DNA of 64,000 nt, from contig NZ_FNRI01000008.1 in NCBI RefSeq assembly GCF_900107675.1, positions 62,001 through 126,000 of the forward strand. Reading direction: 5' to 3'. Below the pieces are notes generated by a model. The model had not been told where the DNA came from. It made no database searches and was given only the letters and a program-made list of their open reading frames with translations. The stretch comes from Alistipes timonensis JC136 (GTDB lineage Bacteria; Bacteroidota; Bacteroidia; Bacteroidales; Rikenellaceae). How positions within the stretch are numbered: the stretch's first letter is position 1; each line of letters opens with the position of its first letter. Shown piece by piece: positions 52,395 through 60,322 of the stretch. The translations under genes were made by a program, and so were the position numbers.

Positions 52395-53579
52395 ATGCGA
52401 AAAGTTCTTTCGTTCTCGCTCTTCCTGATGCTGGGCCTCGTCGCCTCGCAACTGCTCCCCGGCGCGCTGGGCGCGGCCTATCCGGGCTTCAAAGCCACTA
52501 CCGACACCCTGCTCTACGTCTGTCTGGGATTCATTATGATAAACGTCGGCCGGGAGTTCGAGATCGACAAATCCCGCTGGCGCTCCTACACCGCCGATTA
52601 CTTTATCGCCATGGCCACCGCCGCGCTTCCGTGGCTGCTCATCGCCCTCTATTACGTCTTCGTCCTGCTGCCCTCCGACCTGTGGGGAAGCCCCGAGGCG
52701 TGGAAGGAGAACCTGTTGCTGAGCCGTTTCGCGGCCCCGACCTCGGCGGGCATCCTCTTCACGATGCTCGCGGCGCTGCACCTGAAAAAAAGCTGGATAT
52801 ACCGTAAAATACAAGTGCTGGCGATCTTCGACGACCTGGACACCATCCTGCTGATGATCCCGCTGCAAATCCTGATGATCGGCCTCAAATGGCAGATGTT
52901 CGCCATCGTGGGCGTGGTGACCCTCCTGCTCGCCGTCGGCTGGCGGTGGCAGGCGAAGTGGGACGTGCGGCAGGACTGGAAACGCATCCTGGGACTCGCC
53001 GTCGTGGTCTGCGCCCTGACGCAGCTGCTCTACCTGGCGACGGCCCACTGGTACGGCCCCGAAAACAGCATCCATATCGAAGTGCTGCTTCCGGCGTTCG
53101 TGATCGGCATGCTGATGAAGCACCGCGAACTCGACACCCCCGCCGAACGCCGCGCTTCGACGGGCATCTCGTTCCTGTTCATGCTGCTGGTGGGAATGAG
53201 CATGCCGCTGGTGACGGGCACCGCGGCGTCCGACGCGGCCGCGGCAGCCGGATCGGTCACCGCCGCGCAGCCGATGATGCCGTGGGGCATCCTGCTGCTG
53301 CACGTCGTAGCCGTATCGGCACTTTCCAACCTCGGAAAACTCGTGCCGGTCTTCTTCTACCGCGACCGGCAGCTGAGCGAGCGGCTGGCCCTCTCGGTGG
53401 GTATGTTCACCCGCGGCGAGGTGGGCGCCGGAGTGATCTTCATCGCCCTCGGGTACAGCCTCGGCGGCCCGGCGCTGATTATCTCGGTGCTGACGCTGGT
53501 ACTGAACCTTATCCTCACGGGCGGATTCGTCGTCTGGGTCAAACGACTGGCGCTCCGAAGCGCCGTTCCCGAAGAATAA
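52395..53579 (+). CDS. Cation/proton antiporter (sodium/hydrogen exchanger family)
   Basis: Inner-membrane antiporter of 394 residues with about 12 hydrophobic segments, including the FAAPTSAGILFTMLAAL and IFDDLDTILLMIPLQILM regions. The paired acidic residues in FDDLD resemble the ion-binding site of CPA-type exchangers. It could carry Na+ or K+ against protons. ATG 52395 begins at the first helix; an upstream in-frame ATG at 52332 lies before the -7 box and is unlikely. The outer-membrane barrel gene follows after 12 bases, so the two may be cotranscribed. Confidence 0.82.
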   Translation: MRKVLSFSLFLMLGLVASQLLPGALGAAYPGFKATTDTLLYVCLGFIMINVGREFEIDKSRWRSYTADYFIAMATAALPWLLIALYYVFVLLPSDLWGSPEAWKENLLLSRFAAPTSAGILFTMLAALHLKKSWIYRKIQVLAIFDDLDTILLMIPLQILMIGLKWQMFAIVGVVTLLLAVGWRWQAKWDVRQDWKRILGLAVVVCALTQLLYLATAHWYGPENSIHIEVLLPAFVIGMLMKHRELDTPAERRASTGISFLFMLLVGMSMPLVTGTAASDAAAAAGSVTAAQPMMPWGILLLHVVAVSALSNLGKLVPVFFYRDRQLSERLALSVGMFTRGEVGAGVIFIALGYSLGGPALIISVLTLVLNLILTGGFVVWVKRLALRSAVPEE

Positions 53580-53591
53580 CCCCTTGTACGC

Positions 53592-54245
53592 ATGAAAAAA
53601 TACACACTGATCCTGTTTGTCCTGCTGCTGGCCGGGAACGCCCGGGCGCAGCAGTACGAAAAGAACATCCTGGGCGTCCGCGCCGGCCTCAATGTCTCGA
53701 AGCTCGCGGTTTCGGCCGAGGATATGCGGCTCAGCACCGGTTGGCGCACCGGATTCCATTTCGCCGTTTCGGATCAGGTGCTACTGACCCGGAAACTGCC
53801 TCTCTACCTCGAAACGGGGGTCGATTTCTCGAGCCGCGGCGGCAAAATCGCCCTTGCGCAATACGGCGAAGTCTACCGGACGACCCCGCGGCCGTTCTAC
53901 CTGCAGGTGCCCCTGCTCGTCAACTACCATTTCAACGTCCGGGACCTCCTCACGATACAGCCTTTCGCCGGCATTTACGGCGGCGTGGGGCTGAGGGGCC
54001 GCATGGAGTTCGACTACCTCGGGAAAGAGGAGCTGTTCGGCGACCGGGGAATGCTCTACCGGCTGGATTTCGGGGTCCGGGCGGGCGTCGGATTCACCGT
54101 GAAACGCATCTATCTGGGCGTAAGCTATGACATCGGCTGCATGAACCAGTTCAAAGGCACCGAGTTCTTCGGCTACGAAACCCGCGTTTCGGAGGTCAGA
54201 ATACAAAACGACTGCCTCACCGTGATGATCGGCTACAACTTCTGA
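53592..54245 (+). CDS. Outer membrane beta-barrel protein (porin family), paralogue A
   Basis: The 217-residue protein has a signal peptide (ILFVLLLAGNARAQ) and alternating beta-strand pattern ending YNF, typical of small eight-stranded outer membrane barrels of the PF13568 kind. No specific function can be assigned. It shares long stretches with the next gene (EKNILGVRAGLN, SRGGKIA, LVNYHFN, IQPFAG, YDIGC), showing a tandem duplication. Probably cotranscribed with the antiporter. Confidence 0.8.
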   Translation: MKKYTLILFVLLLAGNARAQQYEKNILGVRAGLNVSKLAVSAEDMRLSTGWRTGFHFAVSDQVLLTRKLPLYLETGVDFSSRGGKIALAQYGEVYRTTPRPFYLQVPLLVNYHFNVRDLLTIQPFAGIYGGVGLRGRMEFDYLGKEELFGDRGMLYRLDFGVRAGVGFTVKRIYLGVSYDIGCMNQFKGTEFFGYETRVSEVRIQNDCLTVMIGYNF

Positions 54246-54315
54246 CACCTGCCGGCTATCTTATTAAAACAAAAATATTTACGAACAAATTTACCGGTTG
54301 TCCGCAAAAAAAATC

Positions 54316-54324
54316 GGGGGGGGG
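54316..54324 (+). repeat. G9 homopolymer in the promoter region of barrel paralogue B
   Basis: Nine consecutive G follow an A8 run (54306-54313) and lie where the -33 box would be expected for the -7 element at 54345-54352. Confidence 0.9.
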
Positions 54325-54344
54325 ATTTTTCGGAAAAATTATCC

Positions 54345-54352
54345 TATATTTG
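54345..54352 (+). promoter_or_regulatory. -7 element of barrel paralogue B
   Basis: TATATTTG fits the consensus exactly, 29 bases before the ATG. The -33 position falls in or beside the G9 tract. Confidence 0.6.
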
Positions 54353-54381
54353 CCACGCAAACAACACTAAACTCATTCATT

Positions 54382-54993
54382 ATGAAAAAAGTACTGCTTA
54401 TCGTGGCCGCCATGCTGTTGGCAAATGCCGTGTCGGCGCAGAATCACGAAAAGAACATCCTGGGCGTCCGCGCAGGTCTGAATCTGTCGAGCTACTCGAT
54501 TTCTGAAAGCGGCGGATCAATCAGCACCGACTCCCGGGCCTCGTTCCACGTCGCCGTTTCGGACCAAATCCTGCTGTGCAACAAACTGCCCTTCTACCTC
54601 GAAACCGGCCTTGCGTTTTCGAGCCGCGGCGGTAAGATCGCAGGCATAAGCTTCCGCCCCTCCTACCTGCAGATTCCCGTGCTGGTAAACTACCACTTCA
54701 ACATCAAAGACATCGTTACGATCCAGCCGTTCGCAGGTCTTTACTACGGATTCGGCATCGGCGGCAAGATGAAAGCCGGCGACGAGAAAGGGGACATCTT
54801 CGGCGACGAAGGCATCTTCAAGCGTTCCGACCTCGGGGTGCGTCTGGGCGCAGGCGTCGTCTGGAACCGCATCTACTTCGGCCTGGGCTACGACATCGGC
54901 TGTCTGAACCTGGCCAAAGACGTACTGACCAACGGCGGCGACGGCACGATGCGCAACAACTGCTTCTCCATCAGCGTCGGATACAATTTCTAA
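54382..54993 (+). CDS. Outer membrane beta-barrel protein (porin family), paralogue B
   Basis: The 203-residue protein has a signal peptide (LLIVAAMLLANAVSAQ) and the same barrel layout as the upstream copy, ending SISVGYNF. It has its own promoter, unlike paralogue A, with a G9 tract in it. The start ATG 54382 opens the signal peptide. Function unknown; an outer-membrane structural, adhesive or immune-variable protein are all possible. Confidence 0.82.
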   Translation: MKKVLLIVAAMLLANAVSAQNHEKNILGVRAGLNLSSYSISESGGSISTDSRASFHVAVSDQILLCNKLPFYLETGLAFSSRGGKIAGISFRPSYLQIPVLVNYHFNIKDIVTIQPFAGLYYGFGIGGKMKAGDEKGDIFGDEGIFKRSDLGVRLGAGVVWNRIYFGLGYDIGCLNLAKDVLTNGGDGTMRNNCFSISVGYNF

Positions 54994-55010
54994 TCCGGCC
55001 CTGCACCGAA

Positions 55011-55043
55011 AAAAAGGGACGCTATCGAAAAGCGTCCCTTTTT
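55011..55043. terminator. Bidirectional terminator hairpin
   Basis: A 13-base-pair stem (55011-55023 with 55031-55043) flanked by A and T runs lies between barrel paralogue B and queA. Confidence 0.85.
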
Positions 55044-55060
55044 CTTTTTCCGTATAACGG

Positions 55061-56272
55061 TCACTCCCGCATCAGCACCGACGAGTCGCCGTAGCTCAGG
55101 AAGCGGAAATCGTGCCCGAGGGCATAATCGTAAATCCGGCGCCAGTCGTCGCCCGCGAAAGCCGACACCAGCAGCAGCAGGGTCGATTTGGGCTGGTGGA
55201 AATTGGTGACGATGTTGCGCACGATGCGGAACTCGTAACCCAGCGGCGTAATCATGATCTGCGTCGAGGCTTTCAGCCGTTCGACCCCGTTCGCGTCCAT
55301 CCAGGCGAGCAGCTCCTCCAGGGCGTCGCGGCCCGAATAGTCAGCCGGAATGTCATACAGCTCCCACTGGCTGACCACCCGTCCGGCATCGGGCGTTCCG
55401 GCGGTACGGATGCGCCACGCAAGGGCCGCGAGCGATTCGAGCGTGCGGACCGAAGTGGTCCCCACGGCGGTAATGTGCCCCCACTTTTCCAACAGTCGGG
55501 CCACCGTCGCGCGGCGCACCTCGAAGTGCTCGGTGTGCATCGGATGCTTCGCGGCATCGTCGTCCTTCACGGGCAGGAAGGTCCCCGCCCCGACATGGAG
55601 CGTCACCTCCTCGAACCCGAATCCCCGGGCCTCCATCGCCCCGATCAGCCCGGGCGTGAAGTGCAGGCCGGCGGTCGGCGCCGCCACCGACCCCTCGAAT
55701 TTCGAATAGACCGTCTGGTAGCGCGTGTTGTCGATCTCCTCGCTCTCCCGGTTCAGGTAAGGCGGGATCGGAATCCGCCCGAGGTGCTCCAGCAGTTGCC
55801 CGAAAGTCATCGGGGCGCTCCACTCGAAGCGCACGACGCATTCGCGGCCGTGGTCTTCGGCAATCCATGCCCGGAGGTGTTCGGCGCGCCCCTGGCAGTC
55901 GAAATTGATCTCCACATACCCCTCTTTCCACTTCTTGCGGTTGCCCACGATGCACGACCACGCGCATCCGCCCGTGACGGCGAAAGCCCGTTCGTAATCG
56001 GCCGGGTCGTGCGGCTCGAGGCAGAAGACCTCGATACGCGCTCCCGAAGGTTTGTGCATGATGATCCGCGCCCGGATGACCTTCGTGTTGTTGAAGACCA
56101 GCAGTTCACCCGCAGGCAGCACGTCGCCGATGTCGGCGAAATGCCGTTCGGAAATCCCGCCGCCGCGCCAGACGAGCAGTTTCGAAGCGCTGCGCTCGGC
56201 GAGGGGGAATTTGGCGATCCGCTCGTCCGGGAGGTCGTAATCGAAGCGGTTTATGTCGATATGTCGTTCCAT
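55061..56272 (-). CDS. queA: S-adenosylmethionine:tRNA ribosyltransferase-isomerase QueA
   Basis: Transfers and isomerises the ribosyl part of S-adenosylmethionine onto preQ1 in tRNA to form epoxyqueuosine. The 403-residue protein has the family features DYDLPDERIAKFPLAERSAS at the start, LLVFNNTKVIRARI, GRIPIPPYLNRESEEIDNTR, TAGLHFTP and THRNFHQP-like TNFHQPKSTLLLLVSAFAG. ATG 56272 starts the conserved N-terminus; the frame remains open far upstream across nadB but without meaning. Divergent from nadB. Confidence 0.96.
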   Translation of the reverse strand: MERHIDINRFDYDLPDERIAKFPLAERSASKLLVWRGGGISERHFADIGDVLPAGELLVFNNTKVIRARIIMHKPSGARIEVFCLEPHDPADYERAFAVTGGCAWSCIVGNRKKWKEGYVEINFDCQGRAEHLRAWIAEDHGRECVVRFEWSAPMTFGQLLEHLGRIPIPPYLNRESEEIDNTRYQTVYSKFEGSVAAPTAGLHFTPGLIGAMEARGFGFEEVTLHVGAGTFLPVKDDDAAKHPMHTEHFEVRRATVARLLEKWGHITAVGTTSVRTLESLAALAWRIRTAGTPDAGRVVSQWELYDIPADYSGRDALEELLAWMDANGVERLKASTQIMITPLGYEFRIVRNIVTNFHQPKSTLLLLVSAFAGDDWRRIYDYALGHDFRFLSYGDSSVLMRE

Positions 56273-56292
56273 ATTTTGCCGGAAATTATGCG

Positions 56293-56320
56293 GCAAAGTT
56301 ACTATTTTTTGTAACTTTGC
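56293..56320. promoter_or_regulatory. Back-to-back promoters of queA and nadB as an inverted repeat
   Basis: GCAAAGTTAC (56293-56302) and its exact reverse complement GTAACTTTGC (56311-56320) are 8 bases apart. Each arm contains TAACTTTG: on the minus strand (56294-56301) for queA, 22 bases before its ATG, and on the plus strand (56312-56319) for nadB, 35 bases before its ATG. Confidence 0.7.
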
Positions 56321-56353
56321 GGCGCTGCAAGGCAATAGAAAAAGGAAAAACCC

Positions 56354-57910
56354 ATGAAAACCGACTTTCTGGTTATCGGTTCCGGCGCTGCGGGACTCTC
56401 GTTCGCGCTGAAGGCCGCGGCTCACGGACACGTTACGATCGTCACCAAAGGCGAGATCGAGGAGTGCAACACCAACTATGCCCAGGGCGGCATCTGCTCG
56501 GTCACATACGCCCCCGACACCTTCGAAAAACACATCCGCGACACATTGGTCTGCGGAGCGGGCAAGTGCGACGAGAAAGCCGTGGAGCTGGTCGTGCGGC
56601 GCGCCCCGGAGCTGATCCGGGACCTCATTGCCTGGGGCACGCGCTTCGACAAGACCCCCGACGGGCGTTTCGAACTCAACCGCGAGGGCGGCCACTCGGA
56701 ACACCGCATCCTCCACCACGAGGACCTTACGGGAGCCGAGATCGAACGGGCGCTCGTGGAGTCGGTGAAGAAGCATCCGAACATCACGGTCCTCGAACAC
56801 CATTTCGCCATCGACCTGCTGACGCAGCACCACCTGGGCGAGTTCGTCACGCGCCACACGCGCGGACTGGCCTGCTTCGGGGCTTATGTGCTGGACCTCG
56901 AGACGAACGAGATCGAGACCATGCTGTCGAAATTCACCGTCGTAGCCACCGGGGGCTGCGGCAACGTCTACTCCACCACCTCGAATCCCAACGTCGCCAC
57001 GGGCGACGGCATCGCCATGTGCCACCGCGCCAAGGCCATCACCGAGAACATGGAGTTCATCCAGTTCCACCCGACGACGCTCTACAACCCCGGCGAGAAG
57101 CCCAATTTCCTCATCACCGAGGCCATGCGCGGTTTCGGCGCCATCCTGCGGCTGCCCGACGGCAAGGAGTTCATGGACAAATACCATCCGATGAAATCCC
57201 TCGCGCCGCGCGACGTCGTGGCCCGGGCCATCTATCGCGAGATGACCAAGCGGGGTTCGGATTTCGTCTACCTCGACGTGACGCACAAGGACCCCGACGC
57301 CATCCGGAGCCATTTCCCGAACATCTACGAGAAATGCCGCTCGATCGGCATCGACATCACGAAGGACTGGATTCCCGTGACCCCCGCGGCGCACTACTGC
57401 TGCGGCGGCGTGAAGGTCGACCTCAACGGCGAAACGTCGATCAAACGGCTCTACGCGCTGGGCGAAACCTCGTGCACGGGGCTGCACGGCGCCAACCGCC
57501 TGGCGTCGAACTCGCTGATCGAGGCGGTCGTCTACGCCGACCAGGCCGCGCAGCACACCGCGTCGCTGCTGGAAAAGGTCGATTTCCAGGAGGGCATCCC
57601 CGACTGGGATTTCGAAGGCACGCAGCACACCGAGGAGATGCTTATGATCATCCAGTCGAAGCGCGAGATGCAGACCATCATGTCCAACTACGTGGGCATC
57701 GTGCGGTCGAACCTCTCGCTGAAACGCGCCATGCACCGGCTGGAGATACTCTGGCAGGAGACCGAGGAGCTTTACAACAAAACCAAGCCCAACCGCGAAC
57801 TGTGCGAGCTGCGGAACATGATCGCCATCGCCTACCTGGTCATCAAACAGGGCCGCGAGATCAAAGAGTCCGTGGGCTGCCACTACAACGCCGATTACCC
57901 GAAAGAATAA
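56354..57910 (+). CDS. nadB: L-aspartate oxidase
   Basis: FAD enzyme that oxidises L-aspartate to iminoaspartate, the first step of NAD synthesis. The 518-residue protein shows the FAD motif VIGSGAAGLSFAL from residue 7, the NTNYAQGGICSV segment, the substrate region EGGHSEHRILHHED and the GLHGANRLASNSLIEA motif. Length is normal. It is followed after three bases by prfC and shares the divergent promoter region with queA. Confidence 0.95.
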   Translation: MKTDFLVIGSGAAGLSFALKAAAHGHVTIVTKGEIEECNTNYAQGGICSVTYAPDTFEKHIRDTLVCGAGKCDEKAVELVVRRAPELIRDLIAWGTRFDKTPDGRFELNREGGHSEHRILHHEDLTGAEIERALVESVKKHPNITVLEHHFAIDLLTQHHLGEFVTRHTRGLACFGAYVLDLETNEIETMLSKFTVVATGGCGNVYSTTSNPNVATGDGIAMCHRAKAITENMEFIQFHPTTLYNPGEKPNFLITEAMRGFGAILRLPDGKEFMDKYHPMKSLAPRDVVARAIYREMTKRGSDFVYLDVTHKDPDAIRSHFPNIYEKCRSIGIDITKDWIPVTPAAHYCCGGVKVDLNGETSIKRLYALGETSCTGLHGANRLASNSLIEAVVYADQAAQHTASLLEKVDFQEGIPDWDFEGTQHTEEMLMIIQSKREMQTIMSNYVGIVRSNLSLKRAMHRLEILWQETEELYNKTKPNRELCELRNMIAIAYLVIKQGREIKESVGCHYNADYPKE

Positions 57911-57913
57911 CGC

Positions 57914-59497
57914 ATGACATTACAGGAAGAAATAACCCGGCGGCGGACCTTCGCCGTCATCGCCCACCCCGACGCGGGCAAGACCACCCTCACCGAAAAA
58001 CTGCTGCTGTTCGGCGGCGCCATCCACGTGGCCGGAGCCGTCAAAAGCAACAAGATCAAAAAAGGCGCAACGTCCGACTTCATGGAGATCGAACGCCAGC
58101 GCGGCATCTCGGTGGCCACGGCCGTGATGGGCTTCGAATACCGGGGCTGCAAAATCAACATCCTCGACACCCCGGGGCACGAGGACTTCGCCGAGGACAC
58201 CTACCGCACGCTGACGGCCGTGGACTCGGTCATCATCGTGATCGACGGCGCCAAGGGCGTCGAGTCCCAGACCCGCAAGCTGATGGCGGTCTGCCGCATG
58301 CGCAAGACCCCCGTGATCGTCTTCATCAACAAGTTAGACCGCCCCTCGAAAGAGCCGTTCGACCTGCTGGACGAGGTTGAGAAAGAGTTGCAGATCCGCG
58401 TGCGGCCGCTGGCTTTCCCCATCTCGAACGGCCCCACGTTCAAGGGCGTCTACAACCTCTACGAAAAGAACCTCTCGCTCTTCACGTCGGACGAGAAACT
58501 GACGGCCGACGCTTCGACGGCCGAAATTTCGGACCTCGCGTCACAAGAGCTGGAGGGCTACATCGGCGAGAAATTCGCCGACCAGCTGCGGCAGGATGTC
58601 GAACTGGTCGAGGGCGTCTACGACGAATTCGACCGCGAGGCATACCTGAGCGGCGAACTGGCCCCGGTCTTCTTCGGCTCGGCGGTCAACAACTTCGGCG
58701 TCCGCGAACTGCTGGACTGCTTCGTGCGCATCGCCCCCTCGCCGCGTCCGGCCCCGACCGAGACCCGGGCGGTGGAGCCCGGAGAGCCGAAAATGACCGG
58801 CTTCGTTTTCAAAATCCACGCCAACATGGACCCCAACCACCGCGACCGCATCGCGTTCCTGAAGATTTGTTCGGGCACATTCGAGCGCAACAGGAACTAC
58901 CTGCACGTGCGCAGCGGCAAGCAATTGAAGTTCTCGTCGCCGACGGCCTTCATGGCCGAGAAGAAGTCGGTGATCGACTTCGCCTATCCGGGCGACATCG
59001 TGGGCCTGCACGACACGGGCAACTTCAAAATCGGCGACACCTTCACCGAGGGCGAGAAGCTCCGTTTCACGGGCATCCCGTCGTTCGCCCCCGAGCAGTT
59101 CCGGTACATCGAGAATGCCGACCCGCTGAAATTCAAACAACTGGCCAAGGGAATCGACCAGCTGATGGACGAGGGTGTGGCGCAGTTGTTCACCTCGTCG
59201 CTCAACGGCCGCAAGATCATCGGCACGGTAGGCGCGCTGCAATTCGAGGTCATCCAATACCGGCTGGAGCACGAGTACAGCGCCGCATGCCGCTGGGAGC
59301 CGATCTCGATCTACAAAGCCTGCTGGATCGACAGCGACAACGCCGCGCAGCTGGCCGACTTCAAACGCCGCAAACACACCAACATGGCTGTCGACAAACA
59401 CGGCCGCGACGTATTCCTCGCCGACACGAGCTACGGGCTCGCCCTGGCACAGGAGAATTTCAAAGACATCCGCTTCCATTTCACCTCGGAGTTCTAA
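57914..59497 (+). CDS. prfC: Peptide chain release factor 3
   Basis: GTPase that recycles release factors 1 and 2 from the ribosome. The 527-residue protein has G1 AHPDAGKTTLTEKLL near residue 16, DTPGHEDFAEDTYR (G3) and FINKLDRPSKEP (G4), followed by domains II and III with the RF3-specific NYLHVRSGKQLKFSSP region. Cotranscribed with nadB (three-base gap), a pairing with no obvious functional link. Confidence 0.96.
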   Translation: MTLQEEITRRRTFAVIAHPDAGKTTLTEKLLLFGGAIHVAGAVKSNKIKKGATSDFMEIERQRGISVATAVMGFEYRGCKINILDTPGHEDFAEDTYRTLTAVDSVIIVIDGAKGVESQTRKLMAVCRMRKTPVIVFINKLDRPSKEPFDLLDEVEKELQIRVRPLAFPISNGPTFKGVYNLYEKNLSLFTSDEKLTADASTAEISDLASQELEGYIGEKFADQLRQDVELVEGVYDEFDREAYLSGELAPVFFGSAVNNFGVRELLDCFVRIAPSPRPAPTETRAVEPGEPKMTGFVFKIHANMDPNHRDRIAFLKICSGTFERNRNYLHVRSGKQLKFSSPTAFMAEKKSVIDFAYPGDIVGLHDTGNFKIGDTFTEGEKLRFTGIPSFAPEQFRYIENADPLKFKQLAKGIDQLMDEGVAQLFTSSLNGRKIIGTVGALQFEVIQYRLEHEYSAACRWEPISIYKACWIDSDNAAQLADFKRRKHTNMAVDKHGRDVFLADTSYGLALAQENFKDIRFHFTSEF

Positions 59498-59505
59498 AAC
59501 ACAAA

Positions 59506-59537
59506 AAATCCGCCGGAGTCTGCACTCCGGCGGATTT
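59506..59537. terminator. Bidirectional terminator hairpin
   Basis: A perfect 14-base-pair stem (59506-59519 with 59524-59537) and a CTGC loop lies between convergent prfC and the pirin gene. Confidence 0.85.
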
Positions 59538-59554
59538 GCTTCTAACGAAACGGT

Positions 59555-60274
59555 TCAGACCTCCATCGGGACCTCAATAATCAGCAACTTGGCATCTTCG
59601 GAGGCTTTGATCCGAAAATCGTCAGCATCCTCTATACCCATGCCGTCGCGGGGTCCGAGCTCTTCGCCCGCCACCTCGGCGCGTCCCTCGACCACGAAGA
59701 CATAGGCTCCGTTGCCGTGGAGATTCATCCGGTACTCCGTCTCATGCCCGGCGTCGAGGCCCAGCGTATAGAACCACGCCTGCTGGTGAATCCACCCGAC
59801 GTGCTCGCCGCCGTGGCCCTCGGGGCCCACGATCAGCCGCAGTTCGTTACGCTTCCCGGGCAGCAGCTCGACCTGGTTGTAACGGGGCGTATGGTTGTCG
59901 GCATCGGTGAGCACCCAGATTTGCAGGAACTTCACCGGCTCCTCGCGGCTGGCGTTCATCTCGCTGTGCGTGATGCCCGTGCCGGCGCTCATCACCTGGA
60001 TTTCGCCCGGTTCGAGCACCTTCATATGCCCCATGCTGTCGCCGTGCTTCAGCGCGCCCGAGAGCACGATCGAAACAATCTCCATGTTGTCGTGGGGATG
60101 CGTCCCGAACCCCTCGCCCGGAGCCACCGTATCATCGTTCAGCACCCTCAGGGCGCCGAAATGAACGCGCGCGGGGTCGTAATATCCGGCGAAACTGAAA
60201 GTATGGTGTGTCTGGAGCCAGCCGTGATCGGCGTACCCGCGGGTCCCGGCTCTGTGAATCGTCTTTTTCATCAT
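59555..60274 (-). CDS. Pirin family protein
   Basis: Cupin-fold protein of 239 residues. The metal site residues of pirins are visible in FGTHPHDNMEIVSIVLSGAL (two His), LKHGDS and GTGITHSEMN (His and Glu). Homologues include quercetin 2,3-dioxygenases and redox regulators; the physiological role here is unknown. Two adjacent ATGs (60274, 60271) are equivalent. It follows the KamA-like gene by 48 bases on the same strand and could be read through from it. Confidence 0.9.
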   Translation of the reverse strand: MMKKTIHRAGTRGYADHGWLQTHHTFSFAGYYDPARVHFGALRVLNDDTVAPGEGFGTHPHDNMEIVSIVLSGALKHGDSMGHMKVLEPGEIQVMSAGTGITHSEMNASREEPVKFLQIWVLTDADNHTPRYNQVELLPGKRNELRLIVGPEGHGGEHVGWIHQQAWFYTLGLDAGHETEYRMNLHGNGAYVFVVEGRAEVAGEELGPRDGMGIEDADDFRIKASEDAKLLIIEVPMEV

Positions 60275-60322
60275 TGCATTCGTTTAATAATCATTATATA
60301 ACAAACGCAAAATCAGTGCCGT

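Noticed and set aside
56273..57883. Possible 5' extension of queA giving a protein of about 940 residues
   Set aside because: The extension is antisense to nadB and lacks motifs; QueA homologues start at the ATG used here.
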